The notes under the pieces are model-generated. The model had not been told where the DNA came from, did not search any database, and saw only the letters and a list, made by a program, of their open reading frames with translations. DNA of 64,000 nt from Streptomyces albiflavescens (GTDB lineage: Bacteria; Actinomycetota; Actinomycetes; Streptomycetales; Streptomycetaceae), in the NCBI RefSeq assembly GCF_014645835.1, contig NZ_BMMM01000006.1, forward strand, positions 1-64,000, read 5' to 3'. The translations under genes were made by a program, and so were the position numbers. The stretch's first letter is position 1. Each line of letters begins with the position of its first letter. Positions 50,952 to 59,052 of the stretch are shown here, piece after piece.

Positions 50952-51409
50952 CGGCCGTCCACGCGAATCGCGTTGATGCCGCTGATGTGCCGGGCGCCGC
51001 AGCGGTCCTGGGGCAGCACCAGCTGGGGACCCGCCGCATCGAGCGGGGTGTCGTCGATGCCGACCGCCAGCAGCACCGGGGAGTGCGCGAAGTCGGGGTC
51101 GATCTCGGCCCAGGTGAGCAGGGCGTGGTGGCCGTCCGAGCCCGTCACCGCGATGAGGAAACGCAGCCGGTCCTTGCGGCGGGCCGGGTCGAAGACGGGT
51201 CCGGCCGCGTGCAGGACGTCATGCAGCAGCGGCCCCTCGAAGCGGTGGTGCTGTACGCCGCTGGTGGCGCACTCGAAGCTGACCCGGACCCGGTGCTGGG
51301 GCCAGGCCAGCAGGTCCGGCACGGTCAGCCGGGCGGGACGGGCCAGGTCTCCGGTCAGGGTCAGCTCCGCCGCCGGGCGGACGGGCGGTTCCGTAAGGGA
51401 CTGGGTCAC
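50921..51409 (-). CDS. Small molybdopterin-binding (sulfite-oxidase-fold) protein
   Basis: 162 aa, about the size of the Moco domain alone. Blocks: LTGDLARPARLTVPDLLAWP, FECATSGVQHHRFEGPLLHDV with the presumed Mo-ligand Cys, VTGSDGHHALLTWAEIDPDF, and GPQLVLPQDRCGARHISGI. GTG 51409 lies 9 bases after GGGAGG. No signal peptide or membrane segment, so cytoplasmic. Catalytic role unknown. Divergent from modABC, which would supply its molybdenum. Confidence 0.8.
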   Translation of the reverse strand: MTQSLTEPPVRPAAELTLTGDLARPARLTVPDLLAWPQHRVRVSFECATSGVQHHRFEGPLLHDVLHAAGPVFDPARRKDRLRFLIAVTGSDGHHALLTWAEIDPDFAHSPVLLAVGIDDTPLDAAGPQLVLPQDRCGARHISGINAIRVDGRYTSWTAGGD

Positions 51410-51462
51410 TGGGTACCACCTCCCGGGAGACGGTACCCGCAGCACCGTCCCGGACAAACGCA

Positions 51463-51481
51463 CATGCGTACATCCATGCGT
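51463..51481. promoter_or_regulatory. CATGCGT repeats upstream of modABC
   Basis: CATGCGT at 51463-51469 and 51475-51481, with a further CATGCG near 51494, in the divergent spacer before modA. Possible site for the HTH-TOBE protein; weak evidence. Confidence 0.3.
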
Positions 51482-51581
51482 CGATCACCGGGCTCATGCG
51501 ATGCAACAGGAGACTTACGGGTGGCATCTGCGGAAGTATGATCCGCGTATGCATGACTAAGGCTCGAGAAGGAGTAGAACC

Positions 51582-52409
51582 GTGATGACCCGTACCGCAC
51601 GCCGGACCCGCCGGACCCTGCAGGTGGCAGGCGCCGGCGCCGCCGCGCTGCTGGCCCTGAGCGCCTGCTCCTCCTCGTCCGACTCCTCGGCGAAGCCGGA
51701 CTCCTCGGCCTCCGCCAAGGACACCTCGAAGCTCTCCGGCACGGTGACCGTCTTCGCCGCCGCCTCCCTCAAGGAGAGCTTCACGACGCTGGGCAAGGAA
51801 TTCGAGAAGGCCCACCCCGGTACGAAGGTGACCTTCAGCTTCGGTGGCAGTGACACGCTCGCCGCGAGCATCACGGGCGGCGCCCCGGCCGACGTGTTCG
51901 CCGCCGCCAGCCCCAAGACGATGGCGATCGTGACGGACAAGAGCGACGCGCTCGGCACCCCGGCCACCTTCGTCCGCAATCAGCTGGAGATCGCCACCCT
52001 GCCCGGCAACCCCGACAAGGTCACCTCCCTGAAGGACCTCACCAAGTCCGGCCTGAAGGTCGTCCTGTGCGACAAGACGGTGCCGTGCGGCGCCGCCGCG
52101 CAGAAGGCGCTGGACGCCAGCAGCCTCAAGCTCACTCCGGTCTCTTACGAGCAGGACGTCAAGAGCGCCCTGACGAAGGTGGAGCTGAAGGAGGCCGACG
52201 CCGCCGTCGTCTACAAGACCGATGTGAAGGCTGCGGGTGACAAGGTGGAGGGCGTGGAGTTCCCCGAGTCGGCCAAGGCCATCAACGCGTACCCGATCGC
52301 CCTGCTCAAGGACGCGCCCAACGCGGCCGCGGCGAAGGCGTTCATCGAGCTGGTGAAGTCCGCCGAGGGTCAGAAGGTCCTGACGGCGGCCGGATTCCTC
52401 AAGCCGTGA
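51582..52409 (+). CDS. modA: Molybdate ABC transporter substrate-binding lipoprotein
   Basis: 275 aa. Lipoprotein signal peptide with lipobox LSACSSSS, Ser-rich spacer, then GTVTVFAAASLKESFTTLGK (oxyanion-binding Ser), VTFSFGGSDTLAASITGGAP, ADVFAAAS and the C-terminal VYKTDVKAAGDKV ... KAINAYPIALLKDA. Binds molybdate outside the membrane. GAAGGAG sits 7 bases before GTG 51582. First gene of modABC; stop overlaps modB (GTGA). Confidence 0.94.
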   Translation: MMTRTARRTRRTLQVAGAGAAALLALSACSSSSDSSAKPDSSASAKDTSKLSGTVTVFAAASLKESFTTLGKEFEKAHPGTKVTFSFGGSDTLAASITGGAPADVFAAASPKTMAIVTDKSDALGTPATFVRNQLEIATLPGNPDKVTSLKDLTKSGLKVVLCDKTVPCGAAAQKALDASSLKLTPVSYEQDVKSALTKVELKEADAAVVYKTDVKAAGDKVEGVEFPESAKAINAYPIALLKDAPNAAAAKAFIELVKSAEGQKVLTAAGFLKP

Positions 52410-53272
52410 CAACAGGTCTGGACACCTCCGACGCCGCGGCCGACACCCTGACCGGTGGGCCGCGGCGCGGGCGCGTCCGGAAAGGTACGCGACGCGGTGC
52501 GCCGCTTCCCCTGCTGCTGCCCGCCCTCGTCGGCCTGGCCTTCCTGCTCCTCCCGCTGGTCGCCCTCCTCGTACGGGCTCCCTGGCGCAGCCTGCCGGAC
52601 CAGCTGACCAGCCCGGAGGTCTGGCAGGCGCTCCAGCTGTCCCTGGTCACCGCCACGGCGGCCACCGCGGTGAGCCTGGTGCTCGGCGTGCCCCTCGCGT
52701 GGCTGCTCGCGCGCACCGACTTCCCGGGGCGCGGCTTCGTCCGGGCCCTGGTGACGCTGCCGCTCGTGCTGCCCCCGGTGGTGGGAGGCGTGGCCCTGCT
52801 GCTGGCCCTCGGCCGCAACGGGATCGTCGGGCAGTGGCTGGACTCGGCCTTCGGGATCACGCTGCCGTTCACCACGGCCGGGGTGATCGTGGCCGAGGCG
52901 TTCGTGGCGATGCCCTTCCTCGTGATCAGCGTGGAGGGCACACTGCGTGCCGCCGATCCGCGCTACGAGGAGGCCGCCCTGACGCTGGGCGCCTCCCGCT
53001 TCACCGCCTTTCGCCGGGTCACGCTGCCGCTGATAGCACCCGGGATCGCGGCGGGTTCCGTGCTGGCCTGGGCCCGCGCGCTCGGCGAGTTCGGCGCGAC
53101 GATCACCTTCGCGGGCAACTTCCCCGGCCGTACGCAGACCATGCCGCTGGCCGTGTACCTGGCCCTGCAGAACGACCCGGCCGCCGCGATCGCGCTGAGC
53201 CTGGTGCTGCTGGCCGTGTCGATCGCGGTCCTCGCGGGACTGCGCGACCGCTGGATGACGGCGGCGTCATGA
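52406..53272 (+). CDS. modB: Molybdate ABC transporter permease
   Basis: 288 aa with six hydrophobic helices and the permease EAA loop EEAALTLGASRFTAFRRVTLP. LPLVLPPVVGGVALLLALGR and GEFGATITFAGNFPGRTQTMP are characteristic of ModB. GTG start overlaps the modA stop. Basic N-terminal extension of about 30 residues. Confidence 0.94.
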   Translation: MTTGLDTSDAAADTLTGGPRRGRVRKGTRRGAPLPLLLPALVGLAFLLLPLVALLVRAPWRSLPDQLTSPEVWQALQLSLVTATAATAVSLVLGVPLAWLLARTDFPGRGFVRALVTLPLVLPPVVGGVALLLALGRNGIVGQWLDSAFGITLPFTTAGVIVAEAFVAMPFLVISVEGTLRAADPRYEEAALTLGASRFTAFRRVTLPLIAPGIAAGSVLAWARALGEFGATITFAGNFPGRTQTMPLAVYLALQNDPAAAIALSLVLLAVSIAVLAGLRDRWMTAAS

Positions 53273-53280
53273 CGGGCGGG

Positions 53281-53341
53281 TACGAGACAGTGGTGGCGCC
53301 ATGACCGACGGACGCCTACGAGACGGTGATGGCGCCATGAC
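53281..53341 (+). repeat. 36-bp duplication at the modC start
   Basis: 25-base copies at 53281-53305 and 53317-53341 (TACGAGAC then GGCGCCATGAC, two differences) each end in ATGAC, giving two in-frame modC start codons 36 bases apart. Confidence 0.8.
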
Positions 53342-54431
53342 GAAACCGACCGCCCCCGCCGACCGGGGCTTCGCCGACGAGGGACCCGACAAGGGCCTCG
53401 ACGCCCGCCTCGTCGTCCACCGCGGCGCCTTCCACCTCGACGTCGCGCTGACCGCCGCCCCCGGCGACGTCGTCGCGCTGCTCGGTCCGAACGGCGCGGG
53501 CAAGACCACCGCGCTGCGCACACTGGCCGGGCTCACCCCGCTGTCCGCCGGCGGGCATCTGCGGCTGGACGGCGCCGCGCTGGACCGTACGCCGCCCGAA
53601 TCCCGTCCCGTCGGCGTCGTCTTCCAGGACTATCTGCTCTTCCCGCACCTGACCGCCCTCGACAACGTGGCCTTCGGACCGCGCTGCCAGGGCGCGGGGA
53701 AGGCGGAGGCACGGGCGCAGGCCGCCGCATGGCTGGACCGCATGGGCCTGGCCGAGCACGCCGGGGCCAAGCCGCGCCGCCTCTCCGGCGGGCAGGCGCA
53801 ACGCGTCGCCCTCGCCCGCGCGCTGGCCACCCACCCCCGGCTGCTCCTGCTGGACGAACCGCTCGCCGCGCTCGACGCCCGCACCCGCCTCGATGTGCGC
53901 GCCCAACTCCGGCGCCACCTGGCCGACTTCGAGGCCGTCGCCGTCCTGGTGACGCACGACCCGCTGGACGCCATGGTGCTGGCCGACCGGCTCGTCGTCA
54001 TCGAGCACGGGCGCGTCGTCCAGGACGGGACACCGTCGGACATCGCCCGGCATCCGCGCACCGATTACATCGCCCAGCTGGTCGGCCTCAACCTCTACCG
54101 GGGGCAGGCCGAGGGCCACACCGTACGGCTCGACGCCGGCCCGGCGATCACCACCACCGAGGACCTCGACGGACCCGTCTTCGTGGCCTTCCCGCCCGGC
54201 GCCGTCACCCTGTACCGCGATCGCCCCACCGGCTCCAGCGCCCGCAATCTGTGGCAGTGCCGGGTCGGCGGACTGGAGACCCACGGCGACCAGATCCGCG
54301 CGGACCTCACCGGCGAACTCCCGCTCGCCGCCGACCTGACGACGGTCGCCGCGGCGGAACTCGACCTGCAGCCGGGCGCCCCGGTCTGGGCGACGGTGAA
54401 GGCCACGCAGACGCACGCGTATCCGGCATAG
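53301..54431 (+). CDS. modC: Molybdate ABC transporter ATP-binding protein
   Basis: 376 aa. Walker A LLGPNGAGKTTALRT, Q-loop VFQDYLLFPHL, signature LSGGQAQRVALARALA, Walker B LLLLDEPLAALD, H-loop VTHDPLDAM, and a C-terminal TOBE region (about 290-376). Energises molybdate uptake. Starts at ATG 53301 or, after an in-frame 12-codon duplication, ATG 53337 (MTKPTAPADRG); the latter fits typical N-termini. The gene lacks the strong ribosome site seen for modA. Confidence 0.93.
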   Translation: MTDGRLRDGDGAMTKPTAPADRGFADEGPDKGLDARLVVHRGAFHLDVALTAAPGDVVALLGPNGAGKTTALRTLAGLTPLSAGGHLRLDGAALDRTPPESRPVGVVFQDYLLFPHLTALDNVAFGPRCQGAGKAEARAQAAAWLDRMGLAEHAGAKPRRLSGGQAQRVALARALATHPRLLLLDEPLAALDARTRLDVRAQLRRHLADFEAVAVLVTHDPLDAMVLADRLVVIEHGRVVQDGTPSDIARHPRTDYIAQLVGLNLYRGQAEGHTVRLDAGPAITTTEDLDGPVFVAFPPGAVTLYRDRPTGSSARNLWQCRVGGLETHGDQIRADLTGELPLAADLTTVAAAELDLQPGAPVWATVKATQTHAYPA

Positions 54432-54452
54432 CCCCAGTGCCTGCCCGGCCGA

Positions 54453-55385
54453 TCATTCGGACGCGGGCACGGCGGCCGCGCGCACCATCACGCAGTCGAA
54501 CTCCACCACCCGGCCCGTCGCCGCTTCCCGCGACACCGGGTACATGCCCGTGATCTCGAAGCCGCTCTCCTCGTACACGGCGATCGCCTCGCCCATCCGG
54601 GGGCTGCCCTCGTACAGCCGCAGTGTCGCGACCTCCGACTGCATCCCGACGAACTCGGGGACGCGTTCCCCGGCGCCCGCGAACACCTCCAGGTCGTACC
54701 CCTGGGTGTCCATCTTCAGATAGGGCCGGGGATCGGTGATCCCGGCCAGCGCCTTGTCCATCATCCCGTCGAGCCGGCGGATCTCGATGTCCTCCGTGCG
54801 CGTCTTCGCGAACCGCTTGTAGCGGTCCTTGCCGTAATCGCTGGGCGGGAGAAGGGAGTTCATGGTGTTCCAGCCCACATGGATGGACCGGGTGGCGTCC
54901 TCGCGGCCCAGCCCGACCTGGTGCACCCACCAGTCGGGGTCCTCCTCCGCGGCCTTCTGGAGCTTGGCGAAGGCCTCCGCCGTGGGTTCGAAGGAGACGA
55001 TCCGGCCGCTGTAGCCGAGGCGGCGCAACTGGCGTCCGTACTGGCCGGCGTTGGCGCCCACGTCGAAGACGCAGTTCACCTCGTACCGGTCGAGGAGTGC
55101 GGCGACATGCTGCCCGCAGAGGTAGGCCGCGGCCGACAACTGGAAGCGGCGTTCGTCGGCAGCCGTCGCCTTCTCGTCGAGGAGCAGGCGTGCGCCGGTC
55201 TCCCCGAGAGACACGTTCCTCCAGGCCGCGGTTCTGCCGCTCAGCACCAGATCGGCACCCCGGCCCAGCGGAACGCGTCTGCGCTCACCACGCCGGTAGA
55301 CCACCGCTGTACCCGAACCGAGATCCAGCACTCGCATCCCTATCCGGGGAAGCAGCCCTAGCAGTTTTCTGTGAAGGGTCGGCAT
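54453..55385 (-). CDS. FkbM-family methyltransferase
   Basis: 310 aa. SAM-binding start VNCVFDVGANAGQYGRQLRR, acidic loop IVSFEPTAEAFAKL, GWNTMNSLLPPS, and YLKMDTQGYDLEVFAGAGE, all typical of FkbM O-methyltransferases acting on sugars or polyketides. About 100 N-terminal residues precede the fold. ATG 55385 has GAAAGGG about 9 bases upstream; GTG 55391 is the alternative. Isolated gene, substrate unknown. Confidence 0.87.
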   Translation of the reverse strand: MPTLHRKLLGLLPRIGMRVLDLGSGTAVVYRRGERRRVPLGRGADLVLSGRTAAWRNVSLGETGARLLLDEKATAADERRFQLSAAAYLCGQHVAALLDRYEVNCVFDVGANAGQYGRQLRRLGYSGRIVSFEPTAEAFAKLQKAAEEDPDWWVHQVGLGREDATRSIHVGWNTMNSLLPPSDYGKDRYKRFAKTRTEDIEIRRLDGMMDKALAGITDPRPYLKMDTQGYDLEVFAGAGERVPEFVGMQSEVATLRLYEGSPRMGEAIAVYEESGFEITGMYPVSREAATGRVVEFDCVMVRAAAVPASE

Positions 55386-55464
55386 CCCCACACCCTTTCA
55401 GACATGTCGGGGCGCGCACCGGGAGTTGGTTGAACCGCCTTCATCTGCGTGGTACAGCCATGTG

Positions 55465-55929
55465 GTGACCTCTCCAGAGACGCCTTCCGCCGTCCCGCCG
55501 CTGGCCGCCGAACTGGGCATGCAACAACACCCCGAGGGTGGCTGGTTCGTCGAGACATGGACGGCGCCACAGGCCTTCCGCCCCGACGGCTACCCCGGCC
55601 CCCGCGCCGCCGCGACCGCGATCTACTTCCTGCTCACCCCGCACGACACGTCCGCCTGGCACACGGTGCGTTCCGACGAACTGTGGCTGTGGCACCGTGG
55701 CGGCCCCTTGGACCTGCTCCTCGGCGGCGACGGCCACACCCCCGACTCCACCCCCACGGTCGTCCGCCTCGGCCCCGCCATCGAGGCCGGCGAACGCCCC
55801 CAGGCCCTCGTCCCGGGCGGTGTCTGGCAGTCCGCCCGCCCGGCAACCGATCAGGAGGTCCTGGTCAGTTGCGTGGTGGCCCCGGGCTTCGACTACGAGG
55901 ACTTCCGCATGCTCGACTCGGGCCTGTGA
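55465..55929 (+). CDS. DUF985 cupin-like protein
   Basis: 154 aa. PPLAAELGMQQHPEGGWFVE, AIYFLLTPHDTSAWHTVRSD, ELWLWHRGGPLDLLLG and VPGGVWQSARPATDQEVLVS match the DUF985/RmlC-like family. A small cupin barrel with conserved His and Glu residues; no defined reaction. GTG 55465 fits homology; GTG 55462 is equally possible. Confidence 0.85.
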   Translation: MTSPETPSAVPPLAAELGMQQHPEGGWFVETWTAPQAFRPDGYPGPRAAATAIYFLLTPHDTSAWHTVRSDELWLWHRGGPLDLLLGGDGHTPDSTPTVVRLGPAIEAGERPQALVPGGVWQSARPATDQEVLVSCVVAPGFDYEDFRMLDSGL

Positions 55930-56107
55930 CACCTGCCCGAAAAGACTCCGTCGCGGCTTTGTGACGTACGGCGCTGGTTGCGGATCACCAGGGGCGGGCA
56001 TCACCCGGAGGCAGGACCGGCCGCGCACCTTTTCGCGCGGGTCCCGGTCGGCGGGGATGGAGCCGCCGGGTGCCGGTTGTCCTGGAGGGGGAAGAGAGGT
56101 GTCAGTC

Positions 56108-56527
56108 ATGCGTGCGCACCAGCGCGCCGTCCGGACGACCGCCCGTGTGGAGTACACACTGCCGCGTACGGCCGTCTCGGCGGGCAGGGCCCGCAGGTTG
56201 ACGTCGGCGTTCCTCACCCGGCCACGGCCGCGGATGGCTGCGCCGACGGCCGACCAGGTCGACGACGCCACGCTGATCGCCTCGGAACTCGTCGCCAACG
56301 CCATACGGCACGGCCGCACCGGCTGCCGGCTGCGCCTGCAGCTGGGGCAGGGACAGGTGACCGTCGAGGTCCACGACGACAGCCCCGGGCGGCCCCACGT
56401 CGGCCCGCTGAACGCCGACTCGGAGAGCGGCCGCGGCCTCGCGATGGTCCAGCAGCTCGCCCACAGCCTGGAGGTCGTCAACACCGGCTTCGGCGGCAAG
56501 ACGGTCCGCGCGGTCCTGGCGGTGTAG
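56108..56527 (+). CDS. RsbW-like ATP-binding (anti-sigma kinase-type) protein
   Basis: 139 aa. HATPase_c_2 domain: N-box DATLIASELVANAIRHG, G1 VEVHDDSPGRP, and SGRGLAMVQQLAHSLEVVN. Streptomyces has many such single-domain proteins, most of which act in partner switching with anti-anti-sigma factors. GAGAGG sits 8 bases before ATG 56108. No sigma factor is adjacent. Confidence 0.88.
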   Translation: MRAHQRAVRTTARVEYTLPRTAVSAGRARRLTSAFLTRPRPRMAAPTADQVDDATLIASELVANAIRHGRTGCRLRLQLGQGQVTVEVHDDSPGRPHVGPLNADSESGRGLAMVQQLAHSLEVVNTGFGGKTVRAVLAV

Positions 56528-56661
56528 TACCGCGGGGAATTACGGGTTACGCGAGTTTCGGGGTACCGAAAGTGGGTAAAGCGGGCCGAGAAATTCGCCC
56601 GAAATTCATTGAGGCAGGACGCCCGGAGGAAGCCGGGAAGAAGCCCCAGGGAAACAAAAAG

Positions 56662-56708
56662 CAGGTGACCGGGACCCGCACCTCAGGGGTGCGGGTCCCG
56701 GTCACCTG
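56662..56708. terminator. Very strong bidirectional terminator
   Basis: Perfect 21-bp stem (56662-56682 with 56688-56708) and 5-nt TCAGG loop between the convergent RsbW-like and cold-shock genes. A run of A residues to its left would be a T-run for the minus-strand cold-shock transcript. Confidence 0.92.
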
Positions 56709-56752
56709 TAAGCGTCGGCCGACTCGGAAGTCAGGCGTCAGCGGGTCCCGGA

Positions 56753-56956
56753 CTAGGCGGGGACGATGTTCTCCGCCTGGGGGCCCTTCTGGCCCTGGGT
56801 GACGTCGAAGGTCACCTTCTGGCCTTCCTGGAGCTCACGGAAGCCCTGGGTGGCGATGTTCGAGTAGTGGGCGAAGACGTCGGCGCCGCCGCCGTCCTGC
56901 TCGATGAAGCCGAAGCCCTTTTCCGCGTTGAACCACTTCACGGTGCCAGTAGCCAT
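56753..56956 (-). CDS. Cold-shock domain protein
   Basis: 67 aa, exact CspA length. RNP1 GFGFIEQD and RNP2 VFAHYSNI with the initial TGTVKWFNAEKG. An RNA-binding chaperone. GAAGGAG precedes ATG 56956. The 5' region back to about 57150 has lower GC and could be a long structured leader, as in other csp genes. Terminated by a 21-bp hairpin. Confidence 0.95.
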   Translation of the reverse strand: MATGTVKWFNAEKGFGFIEQDGGGADVFAHYSNIATQGFRELQEGQKVTFDVTQGQKGPQAENIVPA

Positions 56957-57235
56957 GTCATATCTCCTTCGGGGCAAAGCTCGAAGGCCCACACTGTGTG
57001 GACCTGCGTCGCCGCGATGATTGCCCCATCCGGAAAACGCACCGGAAAAACTTTGGGAACCACAACTGCAACTGATATCGACACTAGCACGGTACTGGTC
57101 CCGAAGGCGGGCGCACTATCTCACCCCACTCCGGGGAATAAAAAATCTGTCGGCACCCCGAGCCAATTTCTGCATCGGCCGAAACAGATATTCAGGCCGA
57201 CCGGAGACGGTGCCGCAGGCCCTGAGCGCCCGTCG

Positions 57236-57574
57236 TCAGGCGTCCTGCGTCGCCGACCGGCGCAGTTCCGCGTTGAGCCGCAGGGCCTCGTCGAGGCGGT
57301 CCTCCAGGGTGACGATGCGGCACGCGGCCCCCACCGGCGTGCCCTGGTCGACCAGGTCGCGGGCGCGTGCGGCGACGCGCAGCTGGCTACGGGAGTAGCG
57401 GCGGTGACCGCCCCCGGACCGCAGCGGCGTGATCAGGCCCGCCTCGCCGACGGCGCGCAGGAACGCGGGGGTGGCACCGATCATCTCGGCGGCGCGGCCC
57501 ATCGTGTACGCGGGGTAGTCGTCGTCTTCAAAGCGGTCGGTGGGGCTCGCTGAGGTTCCCTGGGGCAGGTGCAT
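57236..57574 (-). CDS. MerR-family regulator
   Basis: 112 aa. YTMGRAAEMIGATPAFLRAV with the wing LITPLRSGGGHRRYSRSQL, then a C-terminal coiled-coil helix (RIVTLEDRLDEALRLNAELR). No effector-binding domain or metal cysteines, like HspR/short MerR proteins. ATG 57574 or GTG 57583. Located next to the cold-shock gene and co-directional, separated by about 280 bases; it may regulate it. Confidence 0.85.
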   Translation of the reverse strand: MHLPQGTSASPTDRFEDDDYPAYTMGRAAEMIGATPAFLRAVGEAGLITPLRSGGGHRRYSRSQLRVAARARDLVDQGTPVGAACRIVTLEDRLDEALRLNAELRRSATQDA

Positions 57575-57726
57575 CACCTCCACTCTGACAGATCCACGAA
57601 AGGCACCCCGAGGGCGTCCACCGACGGGGCGGGGCCGGGCTCACCCGGACGGCCCCGTGCGCTGGTGGGCGGCCGTGCGCGGTGGTGGCGTGGAAGGACA
57701 CACCACGTCCTCGGGAGGCCTTCGCC

Positions 57727-58524
57727 ATGAACCGTCCGTCCTGTCTCCTCGCGTCCGCCCTGACCGCGGGCATGCTGCTCTCGACGGCCGCGTGTTCGAG
57801 CTTCGGCGACCGTGCTGGTTCCGGTGATACGGATGTCCCGGCGTCCGCCATGGCCAAGGACTCCCCCACCGCCACCACGCTCACTCAGGAGCAGGCCCAG
57901 GCCGCGCTGATCACCAACTCCGACCTGGGGTCCCAGTGGACCGCGACACAGGGCACGGCGACCTGGCACGACTCACTGCTCAAGGGCAAGGTCGACGCGA
58001 ATGCCTTCGTCACGAACAAGCAGAACGCCGTCGACTGCCAGAAGCTGCTCGACGGCCTGTACGCCGAGGACCTGCTCGGTGACCCGAAGGGAGGACAGGC
58101 CGCCACCACGTTCGACGACAGCGGCAACAACGCGCAGATGCGCTACCAGGTCGCCGGGTACGCGAAGGCCGACGTGGACGCGAAGCTGGCGTGGCTGAAG
58201 ACGCTGCCGGACAAGTGCGACCAGTTCCCCGCCGTCGACGCTCAGGGCGCACAGCAGAACATCCAGGTCATTTCGACGTCGCCGCCCAACGTGGGCGACG
58301 CCCGCCAGGGGCTGCAGATCACCGTGGACGGTGAAGTGGACGGCGCTCCCTCCACCTTGACCCTGGACTTCGTCGCCGTACGCGTCGGCGACAGCGCCCT
58401 CTCCCTCACCAACGGCGGCCTCGAAGGAGCCGAGCAGGACTCCACCGAGCAGGCCGTCCAAGCGGGCACCACCCGTCTGAAGGACGTCCTGGCGGGCAAG
58501 ACGCCCCCGCCCACACAGGGCTGA
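57727..58524 (+). CDS. Lipoprotein, unknown function
   Basis: 265 aa. Signal peptide with lipobox LSTAACSS (Cys23). The mature domain contains LTQEQAQAALITNSDLGSQW, two spaced cysteines (VDCQKLLDG and DKCDQF) likely forming a disulfide, and a C-terminal beta region. This resembles PknH-sensor-like or LppX-type exported domains seen in actinobacteria, but I cannot assign it. GGGAGG lies before the ATG. Confidence 0.82.
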   Translation: MNRPSCLLASALTAGMLLSTAACSSFGDRAGSGDTDVPASAMAKDSPTATTLTQEQAQAALITNSDLGSQWTATQGTATWHDSLLKGKVDANAFVTNKQNAVDCQKLLDGLYAEDLLGDPKGGQAATTFDDSGNNAQMRYQVAGYAKADVDAKLAWLKTLPDKCDQFPAVDAQGAQQNIQVISTSPPNVGDARQGLQITVDGEVDGAPSTLTLDFVAVRVGDSALSLTNGGLEGAEQDSTEQAVQAGTTRLKDVLAGKTPPPTQG

Positions 58525-58531
58525 GTTCCCT

Positions 58532-58657
58532 CGCCCCTCCGCCCCGACCCGTACCTGGGGGCCGCGTCCCTCTCAGGGGCGCGGGGAACTGCGCGACAAG
58601 CTCCCAACGGCCCGCAGCCGAAGGGCTGGTACGGGTCGGGCAGGGGCGGAGGGGGCG
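58532..58657. repeat. Inverted intergenic repeat element, second copy
   Basis: Arms GACCCGTACC (58546-58555) and GGTACGGGTC (58628-58637) plus flanking C/G-rich arms form a long hairpin between convergent genes. TCAGGGGCGCGGGGAACT (58573-58590) and the block 58637-58657 are exact reverse complements of segments at 33033-33050 and 32918-32937. Confidence 0.75.
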
Positions 58658-58671
58658 GAAAACCACCCCGC

Positions 58672-58950
58672 TCACCCCATCCGCTCGACCGCTTCCTTCG
58701 CCTCCCGAAGGTCGGCCCCCGTGGCCTCGCGGTACGCCTTGATGGCCTGGATCTTCTTGCCGTCGCGCAGGAGGGCGGCGACCTGGGGAAGGTGCGGGTC
58801 GTCCTGGTGAAGGCCGAGGTGGTCGAGGATCAGGTCGAGTTTGTGCTCGACACGCGCGATTCTGCGGTCGGTGCGACCCAGCTTGCTTTCCAGCCCCGCG
58901 AAGCTCGCGATCATGAGCGCGGCGAGGACGAAGAGACCCGTTATTTCCAT
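58672..58950 (-). CDS. Small membrane protein with L7/L12-C-like domain
   Basis: 92 aa. One N-terminal helix (GLFVLAALMIASFAGLESKL), a coiled-coil segment (RRIARVEHKLDLILDHLGL), then about 35 residues (KIQAIKAYREATGADLREAK) similar to the ribosomal protein L7/L12 C-terminal fold. Such proteins are common in actinobacteria; role unknown. Confidence 0.78.
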   Translation of the reverse strand: MEITGLFVLAALMIASFAGLESKLGRTDRRIARVEHKLDLILDHLGLHQDDPHLPQVAALLRDGKKIQAIKAYREATGADLREAKEAVERMG

Positions 58951-59052
58951 GGCCAGTGATCCTAGGACCCGCCGCCGCCGGAACCGATGCGGCGCAACAG
59001 GCCCGGCAGCGCGCGTCGTTCACCCTCCGCGCCGCGACCCTGACGACAGGCC

